NCBI RefSeq assembly: GCF_964340395.1
Contig: NC_135561.1
Coordinates: forward strand, 24,000,986-24,064,985
Direction of reading: 5' to 3'
Source: Glandiceps talaboti
Taxonomy: Eukaryota > Hemichordata > Enteropneusta > Spengelidae
Length of the DNA: 64,000 bases
Each line of letters begins with the position of its first letter. The first letter of the stretch is position 1. Positions 11,395 to 24,602 of this stretch are shown here, piece after piece. The notes beneath the pieces were generated by a model. That model saw only the letters and a program-made list of their open reading frames with translations, was not told the origin of the DNA and did no database searches. The position numbers were made by a program, and so were the translations under genes.

Positions 11395-11770
11395 CGCATC
11401 GCAGTATTGCATATAGTCATCTCATGTAGTCATGTCGCATGTAGTCATGTCGCATGTAGTCATATCATGTAGTCATATCGCATGTAGTCATCTCATGTAG
11501 TCATATCGCATGTAGTCATCTCATGTAGTCACATCGCATGTAGTCATATCGCATGTAGTCACCTCATGTAGCCATATCGCATGTAGTCATATCGCATGTA
11601 GTCATCTCATGTAGTCACATCGCATGTAGTCACCTCATGTAGTCATATCGCATGTAGTCATCTCATGTAGTCACATCGCATGTAGTCACCTCATGTAGTC
11701 ATATCGCATATAGTCATTGCAGTATTGCATATAGTCATTGCAGTATTGCATATAGTCATTGCAGTATTGT
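11395..11770. repeat. Subterminal minisatellite, right arm
   Basis: Tandem units such as catgtagtcatatcg and catgtagtcatctcatgtag, then three cattgcagtattgcatatag units at the outer end. It is the reverse complement of the left-arm array at 5140-5310, and longer. Confidence 0.85.
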
Positions 11771-11814
11771 ATTTTCGAATATTGGCAGGCATTCTACGCT
11801 ATACATGATGCACG

Positions 11815-12624
11815 GCTGTTGTTCATGGGAATCTAATTTAATACTGGAATTAAAGAAATGGAAATGGTTTACGAATAGACAAACACAATTAGCTAACTCA
11901 CTGTGCATGGAAAGTCAGCATATACGATGAACAGTTGGAACGGTGGGAATTATCGATATAATGCTCGATCCCAACGCAACTTTCACTGTATAAATACTCA
12001 AAAATAAACAATCTTTTAAGGCAAAATAAAAAAAAAATGTTTTTCCCGATATTCCCATGACTACAGAAAATAGGGTAAGTGGTTTAGAATACGGCAACCC
12101 TGAGAGATAAAATACTTATTGATCACCATGCTTTGCAATCAGTGAGAGTTTGGTGAGGTGTAAAAGTAAATGAAGACATTTGTATTAAAGTTAAGTATAT
12201 TAACACGTTATGCAGACTGTACTGTGTTGTCTAAAATGACCTAGTATCTCTCTCATATGATGTATGATTTCATAAAAGTGACTACAGATAAGGGAAAGGC
12301 ATGAAGGTTTACATCAAACTATGAGTAAAGTCTTACCATTTTGTCTTACTCAACGCATGGAAAAAAAGGTCTGAAGCTTAAACTAGGGTCGGCCGGGTTA
12401 TCAGAAACAAAGTGGTTTTTATAAATTTGGCCAAAGAAATAAAAGCTGTGAATGTAAATATCATGTTTGCAAGTTACTTGTTTGTTGCATGGTGTGGACT
12501 GAAAGTTATAGTGGTGTCACACTTTTAATACTAGTAATTGTTATAATACACATACACATGCAATCAGCATGAATTTTAAAATGGACAGACTAATTTGTAA
12601 TGATATAAAAAGTTATGCTGACAC

Positions 12625-12656
<32 letters not shown>

Positions 12657-13045
12657 TTTCACGTGGAACCAAAACGTGACTCAGATTGACCATGTTGTAG
12701 TTGTTAGACCTGTATTTTTCTATTGGGGTATCACACTTCCCAAAGAGTTATTTTAAAAATAAATTTGGTATGATTTGGACAAGACAGAACTTTATACTAC
12801 TACTAGTATTTACATTCATGTAGGGTTGTAAATATGAGTGTGTACAGATTATGTGTATTGCATGCAAACATTGCTTATTGCTTAATATGTATATTTTCAC
12901 CTCATATTTCAGACATCAATTCACATACAAGAAATTATAACTGAAACATTTAGATCCTATTTTACATGTTGTAAATATTTATTTATTTCTAATGAAATAT
13001 TTTCTCTTCCCTTTTCTGATTATGAAAAAAGGACAACTTAAATGT
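11815..13045. other. Unique AT-rich intergenic sequence
   Basis: About 1.2 kb with no supported gene. It contains a short (CAA)n microsatellite at about 12625-12656. Confidence 0.35.
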
Positions 13046-13228
13046 GTGAATATCATATGGCCGCTTCACAAATTATGGCCGCTTCACAAATTATTCAGTG
13101 GAGGTAACTATAGGGTCATTCATCATATGGCCACTTCACAAATTATTCAGTGGAGGTAACTATAGGGTCATTCATCATATGGCCGCTTCACAAATTATTC
13201 AGTGGAGGTAACTATAGGGTCATTCAGT
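13046..13228. repeat. 52-bp tandem repeat, about 3.5 copies
   Basis: Units contain catatggccgcttcacaaat, then tattcagtggaggtaactat and agggtcattc. The first copy is partial. Confidence 0.85.
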
Positions 13229-13590
13229 CATGGTACACATAAATTTATAGTTAAAACTTGCTAGTTTGGCGAACAAAATTGGGTGAATTTTCATGGTAAA
13301 TCACGAAAACATTTAAAAAACGAACTTATGGTGTAGAAAAATTTGACCAACTTGATAATTTCATTATCAAAAAACATCCGATAATGAAATGGTGTCATTC
13401 TTGTATGAGACAATGTACGACATGCATGGCATCCATTGTCAGTGCTGTGCCGTGAACAAACTGCATAGTCACTGATCAGTGTATTAATGTAGCCATTCAA
13501 GACTGTCATTGTGATACACACTTCTGAAAAACAATGAAAAAATAACCTGACATGCATAAATTTACAGAAATGTTGAATAATTTGGCTTAC

Positions 13591-13710
13591 GAAATGTTTA
13601 TTGACACACTGTGACAGTTCATTACTTGCACCCGATTCAAACAATCTCGACAATCCGATAACGAGGGCTAACAAACACCAAGTATTTTTACTAATTTGTC
13701 TACTATACAT
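13591..13710 (-). CDS. Candidate first coding exon with signal peptide (unknown protein)
   Basis: On the minus strand an ATG at 13710 opens a 40-codon frame: a short polar start (MYSRQISKNT), a hydrophobic core (WCLLALVIGL), then SRLFESGAS and a Ser/Cys-containing start of a mature chain ending VNKHF. Directly after the last codon stands a good donor, gtaagc, in phase 0. This is the shape of a first exon of a secreted or membrane protein. A strong acceptor (a T-rich tract then cag) lies downstream at about 13525, but its exon is open only in another phase; in phase 0 it stops after five codons. So either the real next exon lies elsewhere or the gene encodes a very short peptide. I do not recognise the family. 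Confidence 0.35.
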
Positions 13711-13739
13711 CCTCGCTGTAATTTCTACAACTGTCAACC

Positions 13740-14040
13740 AAATATGTCTTTGACCCCTTAGAAAAAAGACAATGACGTCTCTCTAGCTATAGGATCATGT
13801 GATGATCGGACAATATCAGCCACCTGATTTTAATTTTTAGGGGTTTAAAGTTCAGTTTTCAAACGAAATCATGTAATATCTCTGTTGGTATCCATCCGTT
13901 GTCTAGCTCATTTGCATAGTATTCCTGTATTCCCTAGCAACACCAGCTTGCCAATGTGTGCACATACAACATTCAATATTGATTAGATTTCTCAATCTAT
14001 GTTAGTGAACAGCCATGGGTGTGGCTTTTCATGGGATATC
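13740..14040. other. Sequence upstream of the candidate exon
   Basis: Unique sequence between the candidate minus-strand start and the 34-bp satellite. A tgacgtc (CRE-like) and an atcatgtgat (E-box-like) motif lie at 13774-13804, where a minus-strand promoter would be expected, but single motifs of this size prove nothing. Confidence 0.2.
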
Positions 14041-14045
14041 TTTAC

Positions 14046-17000
14046 ATCAATAGACAAACTGTTATCACCTACAGCTATAGACAAACTATTATCATGTAAG
14101 TAGACATCTATAGACAAACTACTGACACCTACAGTAGACATGGATAGACAAACTACTGACACCTACAGTAGACGTGGATAGACAAACTACTAACACCTAC
14201 AGTAGACATCTATAGACAAACTACTGACACCTACAGTAGACATCTATAGACAAACTACTGACACCTACAGTAGACATCTATAGACAAACTACTGACACCT
14301 ACAGTAGACATTGATAGACAAACTACTAACGGCTACAGTAGACATCTATAGACAACTACTAACAGCTACAGTAGACATCTATAGACAAACTACTGACACC
14401 TACAGTAGACATCTATAGACAAACTACTGACACCTACAGTAGACATCTATAGACAAACTACTGACACCTACAGTAGACATGGATAGACAAACTACTGACA
14501 CCTACAGTAGACATCTATAGACAAACTACTGACACCTACAGTAGACATCTATAGACAAACTACTGACACCTACAGTAGACATGGATAGACAAACTACTAA
14601 CACCTACAGTAGACATCTATAGACAAACTACTGACACCTACAGTAGACATCTATAGACAAACTACTGACACCTACAGTAGACATGGATAGACAAACTACT
14701 AACGGCTACAGTAGACATCTATAGACAACTACTAACAGCTACAGTAGACATCTATAGACAAACTACTGACACCTACAGTAGACATCTATAGACAAACTAC
14801 TGACACCTACAGTAGACATCTATAGACAAACTACTGACACCTACAGTAGACATGGATAGACAAACTACTGACACCTACAGTAGACATCTATAGACAAACT
14901 ACTGACACCTACAGTAGACATCTATAGACAAACTACTGACACCTACAGTAGACATGGATAGACAAACTACTAACACCTACAGTAGACATCTATAGACAAA
15001 CTACTGACACCTACAGTAGACATGGATAGACAAACTACTGACACCTACAGTAGACATCTATAGACAAACTACTGACACCTATAGTAGACATGGATAGACA
15101 AAGTACTGACACCTACAGTAGACATCTATAGACAAACTACTGACACCTACAGTAGACATCTATAGACAAACTACTGACACCTACAGTAGACATGGATAGA
15201 CAAACTACTGACACCTACAGTAGACATCTATAGACAAACTACTAACACCTACAGTAGACATCTATAGACAAACTACTGACACCTACAGTAGACATCTATA
15301 GACAAACTACTGACACCTACAGTAGACATGGATAGACAAACTACTGACACCTACAATAGACATCTATAGACAAACTACTAACACCTACAGTAGACATCTA
15401 TAGACAAACTACTAACACCTATAGTAGACATCTATAGACAAACTACTGACACCTACAGTAGACATGGATAGATAAACTACTAACACCTACAGTAGACATC
15501 TATAGACAAACTACTGACACCTACAGTAGACATCTATAGACAAACTACTGACACCTACAGTAGACATCTATAGACAAACTACTGACACCTACAGTAGACA
15601 TGGATAGACAAACTACTAACGGCTACAGTAGACATCTATAGACAACTACTAACAGCTACAGTAGACATCTATAGACAAACTACTGACACCTACAGTAGAC
15701 ATCTATAGACAAACTACTGACACCTACAGTAGACATCTATAGACAAACTACTGACACCTACAGTAGACATGGATAGACAAACTACTGACACCTACAGTAG
15801 ACATCTATAGACAAACTACTGACACCTACAGTAGACATCTATAGACAAACTACTGACACCTACAGTAGACATGGATAGACAAACTACTAACACCTACAGT
15901 AGACATCTATAGACAAACTACTGACACCTACAGTAGACATGGATAGACAAACTACTGACACCTACAGTAGACATCTATAGACAAACTACTGACACCTATA
16001 GTAGACATGGATAGACAAACTACTGACACCTACAGTAGACATCTATAGACAAACTACTGACACCTACAGTAAACATCTATAGACAAACTACTGACACCTA
16101 CAGTAGACATGGATAGACAAACTACTGACACCTACAGTAGACATCTATAGACAAACTACTAACACCTACAGTAGACATCTATAGACAAACTACTGACACC
16201 TACAGTAGACATGGATAGACAAACTACTGACACCTACAGTAGACATCTATAGACAAACTACTAACACCTACAGTAGACATCTATAGACAAACTACTAACA
16301 CCTATAGTAAACATCTATAGACAAACTACTGACACCTACAGTATACATGGATAGATAAACTACTGACACCTACAGTAGAAATGGATAGACAAACTACTAA
16401 CACCTACAGTAGACATGGATAGACAAACTACTGACACCTACAGTAGACATGGATAGACAAACTACTGACACCTACAGTAGACATGGATAGACAAACTACT
16501 GACACCTACAGTAGACATGGATAGACAAACTACTGACACCTACAGTAGACATCTATAGACAAACTACTGACACCTACAGTAGACATGGATTGACAAACTA
16601 CTGACACCTACAGTAGACATGGATAGACAAACTACTAACACCTACAGTAGACATGGATAGACAAACTACTGACACCTACAGTAGACATCTATAGACAAAC
16701 TACTAACACCTACAGTAGACATCTATAGACAAACTACTGACACCTACAGTAGACATCTATAGACAAACTACTAACACCTACAGTAGACATCTATAGACAA
16801 ACTACTAACACCTATAGTAGACATCTATAGACAAACTACTGACACCTACAGTAGACATGGATAGACAAACTACTGACAACTACAGTAGACATCTATAGAC
16901 AAACTACTGACACCTACAGTAGACATGGATAGACAAACTACTGACACCTACAGTAGACATGGATAGACAAACTACTGACACCTATAGTAGACATCTATAG

Positions 17001-20000
17001 ACAAACTACTGACACCTATAGTAGACATGGATAGACAAACTACTAACGGCTAAAGTAGACATCTATAGACAGACTACTAACACCTACAGTAGACATGGAT
17101 AGACAAACTACTGACACCTACAGTAGACATCTATAGACAAACTACTAACACCTATAGTAGACATCTATAGACAAACTACTGACACCTACAGTAGACATGG
17201 ATAGACAAACTATTAACACCTACAGTAGACATGGATAGACAAACTACTAACACCTACAGCAGACATGGATAGACAAACTACTGACACCTACAGTAGACAT
17301 CTATAGACAAACTACTAACACCTATCGTAGACATCTATAGACAAACTACTGACACCTACAGTAGACATGGATAGACAAACTACTGACACCTACAGTAGAC
17401 ATGGATAGATAAACTACTGACACCTACAGTAGACATGGATAGACAAACTACTGACACCTACAGTAGACATCTATAGACAAACTACTGACACCTACAGTAG
17501 ACATCTATAGACAAACTACTGACACCTACAGTAGACATCTATAGACAAACTACTGACACCTACAGTAGACATGGATAGACAAACTACTGACACCTACAGT
17601 AGACATCTATAGACAAACTACTGACACCTACAGTAGACATGGATAGACAAACTACTAACACCTACAGTAGACATCTATAGACAAACTACTGACACCTACA
17701 GTAGACATGGATAGACAAACTACTGACACCTACAGTAGACATGGATAGACAAACTACTGACACCTACAGTAGACATCTATAGACAAACTACTGACACCTA
17801 CAGTAGACATCTATAGACAAACTACTGACACCTACAGTAGACATCTATAGACAAACTACTGACACCTACAGTAGACATGGATAGACAAACTACTGACACC
17901 TACAGTAGACATCTATAGACAAACTACTGACACCTACAGTAGACATGGATAGACAAACTACTAACACCTACAGTAGACATCTATAGACAAACTACTGACA
18001 CCTACAGTAGACATCTATAGACAAACTACTAACACCTACAGTAGACATGGATAGACAAACTACTAACACCTACAGTAGACATGGATAGACAAACTACTGA
18101 CACCTACAGTAGACATCTATAGACAAACTACTAACACCTATAGTAGACATCTATAGACAAACTACTGACACCTACAGTAGACATGGATAGACAAACTATT
18201 AACACCTACAGCAGACATGGATAGACAAACTACTGACACCTACAGTAGACATGGATAGACAAACTACTGACACCTACAGTAGACATGGATAGACAAACTA
18301 CTGACACCTACAGTAGACATGGATAGACAAACTACTGACACCTACAGTAGACATGGATAGACAAACCACTGACACCTACAGTAGACATCTATAGACAAAC
18401 TACTGACACCTACAGTAGACATCTACAGACAAACTACTGACACCTACAGTAGACATGGATAGACAAACTACTGACACCTACAGTAGACATCTATAGACAA
18501 ACTACTGACACCTACAGTAGACATGGATAGACAAACTACTGACACCTACAGTAGACATCTATAGACAAACTACTGACACCTACAGTAGACATGGATAGAC
18601 AAACTACTGACACCTACAGTAGACATCTATAGACAAACTACTGACACCTACAGTAGACATCTATAGACAAACTACTGACACCTACAGTAGACATGGATAG
18701 ACAAACTACTGACACCTACGGTAGACATCTATAGACAAACTACTAACACCTACAGTAGACATCTATAGACAAACTACTGACACCTACAGTAGACATGGAT
18801 AGACAAACTACTGACACCTACAGTAGACATCTATAGACAAACTACTAACACCTACAGTAGACATCTATAGACAAACTACTAACACCTATAGTAAACATCT
18901 ATAGACAAACTACTGACACCTACAGTATACATGGATAGATAAACTACTGACACCTACAGTAGACATGGATAGACAAACTACTGACACCTACAGTAGACAT
19001 GGATAGACAAACTACTGACACCTACAGTAGACATCTATAGACAAACTACTAACACCTACAGTAGACATGGATAGACAAACTACTGACACCTACAGTAGAC
19101 ATGGATAGACAAACTACTAACACCTACAGTAGACATGGATAGACAAACTACTGACACCTACAGTAGACATCTATAGACAAACTACTAACACCTACAGTAG
19201 ACATCTATAGACAAACTACTGACACCTACAGTAGACATCTATAGACAAACTACTAACACCTACAGTAGACATCTATAGACAAACTACTAACACCTATAGT
19301 AGACATCTATAGACAAACTACTGACACCTACAGTAGACATGGATAGACAAACTACTGACAACTACAGTAGACATCTATAGACAAACTACTGACACCTACA
19401 GTAGACATGGATAGACAAACTACTGACACCTACAGTAGACATGGATAGACAAACTACTGACACCTATAGTAGACATCTATAGACAAACTACTGACACCTA
19501 TAGTAGACATGGATAGACAAACTACTAACGGCTAAAGTAGACATCTATAGACAGACTACTGTCACCTACAGAAGACATCTCTAGACAAACTACTAACACC
19601 TATAGTAGACATCTATAGACAAACTACTAACACCTACAGTAGACATGGATAGACAAACTACTAACACCTACAGCAGACATGGATAGACAAACTACTGACA
19701 CCTACAGTAGACATCTATAGACAAACTACTAACACCTATAGTAGACATCTATAGACAAACTACTGACACCTACAGTAGACATGGATAGACAAACTACTGA
19801 CACCTACAGTAGACATGGATAGACAAACTACTGACACCTACAGTAGACATCTATAGACAAACTACTGACACCTACAGTAGACATGGATAGACAAACTACT
19901 GACACCTACAGTAGACATGGATAGACAAACTACTGACACCTACAATAGACATCTATAGACAAACTACTGACACATACAGTAGACATCTATAGACAAACTA

Positions 20001-23000
20001 CTGACACCTACAGTAGACATCTATAGACAAACTACTGACACCTACAGTAGACATGGATAGACAAACTACTGACACCTACAGTAGACATCTATAGACAAAC
20101 TACTGACACCTACAGTAGACATGGATAGACAAACTACTAACACCTACAGTAGACATCTATAGGCAAACTACTGACACCTACAGTAGACATCTATAGACAA
20201 ACTACTAACACCTACAGTAGACATGGATAGACAAACTACTAACACCTACAGTAGACATGGATAGACAAACTACTGACACCTACAGTAGACATCTATAGAC
20301 AAACTACTAACACCTATAGTAGACATCTATAGACAAACTACTGACACCTACAGTAGACATGGATAGACAAACTACTAACACCTACAGCAGACATGGATAG
20401 ACAAACTACTGACACCTACAGTAGACATGGATAGACAAACTACTGACACCTACAGTAGACATGGATAGACAAACTACTGACACCTACAGTAGACATGGAT
20501 AGACAAACTACTGACACCTACAGTAGACATGGATAGACAAACTACTGACACCTACAGTAGACATCTATAGACAAACTACTGACACCTACAGTAGACATCT
20601 ACAAACAAACTACTGACACCTACAGTAGACATCTATAGACAAACTACTGACACCTACAGTAGACATCTATAGACAAACTACTGACACCTACAGTACACAT
20701 GGATAGACAAACTACTAACACGTACAGTAGACATCTATAGACAAACTACTGACACCTACAGTAGACATCTATAGACAAACTATTAACACCTACAGTAGAC
20801 ATCTATAGACAAACTACTGACACCTACAGTAGACATCTATAGACAAACTACTGACACCTACAGTAGACATCTATAGACAAACTACTAACACCTACAGTAG
20901 ACATGGATAGACAAACTACTAACACCTACAGTAGACATCTATAGACAAACTACTGACACCTACAGTAGACATCTATAGACAAACTACTGACACCTACAGT
21001 AGACATGGATAGACAAACTACTGACACCTACAGTAGACATGGATAGACAAACTACTGACACCTACAGTAGACATGGATAGAAAAACTACTGACACCTACA
21101 GTAGACATCTATAGGCAAACTACTGACACCTACAGTAGACATGGATAGACAAACTACTGACACCTACAGTAGACATCTATAGACAAACTACTGACACCTA
21201 CAGTAGACATGGATAGACAAACTACTGACACCTACAGTAGACATCTATAGACAAACTACTGACACCTACAGTAGACATGGATAGACAAACTACTGACACC
21301 TACAGTAGACATGGATAGACAAACTACTGACACCTACAGTAGACATGGATAGACAAACTACTGACACCTACAGTAGACATCTATAGACAAACTACTGACA
21401 CCTACAGTAGACATGGATAGACAAACTACTGACACCTACAGTAGACATCTATAGACAAACTACTGACACCTACAGTAGACATGGATAGACAAACTACTGA
21501 CACCTACAGTAGACATCTATAGACAAACTACTGACACCTACAGTAGACATCTATAGACAAACTACTGACACCTACAGTAGACATGGATAGACAAACTACT
21601 GACACCTACGGTAGACATCTATAGACAAACTACTAACACCTACAGTAGACATCTATAGACAAACTACTGACACCTACAGTAGACATGGATAGACAAACTA
21701 CTAACACCTACAGTAGACATCTATAGACAAACTACTAACACCTATAGTAAACATCTATAGACAAACTACTGACACCTACAGTATACATGGATAGATAAAC
21801 TACTGACACCTACAGTAGACATGGATAGACAAACTACTGACACCTACAGTAGACATGGATAGACAAACTACTGACACCTACAGTAGACATCTATAGACAA
21901 ACTACTAACACCTACAGTAGACATGGATAGACAAACTACTGACACCTACAGTAGACATGGATAGACAAACTACTAACACCTACAGTAGACATGGATAGAC
22001 AAACTACTGACACCTACAGTAGACATCTATAGACAAACTACTAACACCTACAGTAGACATCTATAGACAAACTACTGACACCTACAGTAGACATCTATAG
22101 ACAAACTACTAACACCTACAGTAGACATCTATAGACAAACTACTAACACCTATAGTAGACATCTATAGACAAACTACTGACACCTACAGTAGACATGGAT
22201 AGACAAACTACTGACAACTACAGTAGACATCTATAGACAAACTACTGACACCTACAGTAGACATGGATAGACAAACTACTGACACCTACAGTAGACATGG
22301 ATAGACAAACTACTGACACCTATAGTAGACATCTATAGACAAACTACTGACACCTATAGTAGACATGGATAGACAAACTACTAACGGCTAAAGTAGACAT
22401 CTATAGACAGACTACTGTCACCTACAGAAGACATCTCTAGACAAACTACTAACACCTATAGTAGACATCTATAGACAAACTACTAACACCTACAGTAGAC
22501 ATGGATAGACAAACTACTAACACCTACAGCAGACATGGATAGACAAACTACTGACACCTACAGTAGACATCTATAGACAAACTACTAACACCTATAGTAG
22601 ACATCTATAGACAAACTACTGACACCTACAGTAGACATGGATAGACAAACTACTGACACCTACAGTAGACATGGATAGACAAACTACTGACACCTACAGT
22701 AGACATCTATAGACAAACTACTGACACCTACAGTAGACATGGATAGACAAACTACTGACACCTACAGTAGACATGGATAGACAAACTACTGACACCTACA
22801 ATAGACATCTATAGACAAACTACTGACACCTACAGTAGACATCTATAGACAAACTACTGACACCTACAGTAGACATGGATAGACAAACTACTGACACCTA
22901 CAGTAGACATCTATAGACAAACTACTGACACCTACAGTAGACATGGATAGACAAACTACTAACACCTACAGTAGACATCTATAGACAAACTACTGACACC

Positions 23001-24602
23001 TACAGTAGACATCTATAGACAAACTACTAACACCTACAGTAGACATGGATAGACAAACTACTAACACCTACAGTAGACATGGATAGACAAACTACTGACA
23101 CCTACAGTAGACATCTATAGACAAACTACTAACACCTATAGTAGACATCTATAGACAAACTACTGACACCTACAGTAGACATGGATAGACAAACTACTAA
23201 CACCTACAGCAGACATGGATAGACAAACTACTGACACCTACAGTAGACATGGATAGACAAACTACTGACACCTACAGTAGACATGGATAGACAAACTACT
23301 GACACCTACAGTAGACATGGATAGACAAACTACTGACACCTACAGTAGACATGGATAGACAAACTACTGACACCTACAGTAGACATCTATAGACAAACTA
23401 CTGACACCTACAGTAGACATCTACAAACAAACTACTGACACCTACAGTAGACATCTATAGACAAACTACTGACACCTACAGTAGACATCTATAGACAAAC
23501 TACTGACACCTACAGTACACATGGATAGACAAACTACTAACACGTACAGTAGACATCTATAGACAAACTACTGACACCTACAGTAGACACAGATAGACAA
23601 ACTACTGACACCTACAGTAGACATCTATAGACAAACTACTGACACCTACAGTAGACATCTATAGACAAACTACTAACACCTACAGTAGACATGGATAGAC
23701 AAACTACTGACACCTACAGTAGACATGGATAGACAAACTAATAACACCTACAGTAGACATCTATAGACAAACTACTGACACCTACAGTAGACATCTATAG
23801 ACAAACTACTGACACCTACAGTAGACATGGATAGACAAACTACTAACGGCTACAGTAGACATCTATAGACAAACTGCTAACACCTACAGTAGACATCTAT
23901 AGACAAACTACTGACACCTACAGTAGACATGGATAGACAAACTACTGACACCTACAGTAGATATCTATAGACAAACTACTGACACCTACAGTAGACATGG
24001 ATAGACAAACTACTAACAGCTACAGTATACATGGATAGACAAACTACTGACACCTATATAGACATGGATAGACAAACTACTGACACCTATAGTAGACATG
24101 GATAGACACACTACTGACACCTACAGTAGACATGGATAGACAAACTACTGACACCTACAATAGACATCTATAGACAAACTACTGACACCTACAGTAGACA
24201 TGGATAGACAAACTACTGACACCTACAGTAGACATGGATAGACAAACTACTAACAGCTACAGTAGACATGGATAGACAAACTACTGACACCTACAGTAGA
24301 CAATTATAGACAAACTACTGACACCTATAGTAGACATGGATAGACAAACTACTGACACCTACAGTAGACATCTATAGACAAACTACTAACACCTACAGTA
24401 GACAATTATAGACAAACTACTGACACCTACAGTAGACATGGATAGACAAACTACTAACAGCTACAGTAGACATCTATAGACAAACTACTAACACCTACAG
24501 TAGACATGGATAGACAAACTACTGACACCTACAGTAGACATGGATAGACAAACTACTAACAGCTATAGTAGACATCTATAGACAAACTACTGATACCTAC
24601 AG
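14046..24602. repeat. 34-bp satellite array, about 310 units
   Basis: About 10.5 kb of head-to-tail 34-bp units, each with the cores tagacatctatagacaaact and actgacacctacag. Two main variants alternate (CTATAGAC and GGATAGAC in the middle; CTGACACC or CTAACACC after it). Rarer variants, such as ggctacag, gctaaag and ctacaaac, mark higher-order repeats: the ggctacag block recurs at 14331, 14704 and 15621, and a stretch near 18.7-20.6 kb recurs near 21.6-23.4 kb. The left edge is degenerate and the right edge runs directly into the 49-bp satellite. No coding frame is supported. Confidence 0.97.

Larger units (their letters stand above)
5090..11812. mobile_element. Large (~6.7 kb) element bounded by satellite-bearing inverted repeats
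   Basis: The left terminus (about 5090-5420) and right terminus (about 11200-11812) are inverted copies. Both have, from the outside in, gaatgcctgccaatattcga, a short tandem array of gactacatg/gactatatg units, the phrase gcggcgattttgtaat, a segment around gtagattattcaata, and cttggaagatt next to a G/C run. The right array is longer (about 370 versus 180 bp). No transposase ORF is recognisable inside, so it is a non-autonomous foldback-like or very large MITE-like element, or a decayed autonomous one. The exact ends and target duplication are uncertain. Confidence 0.6.

Noticed and set aside
13291-13590. Extension of the signal-peptide frame through the donor into a 148-codon ORF
   Set aside because: The first in-frame start offered is a TTG, and sequence past the gtaagc donor becomes low-complexity (Phe/His-rich), as expected for intron.
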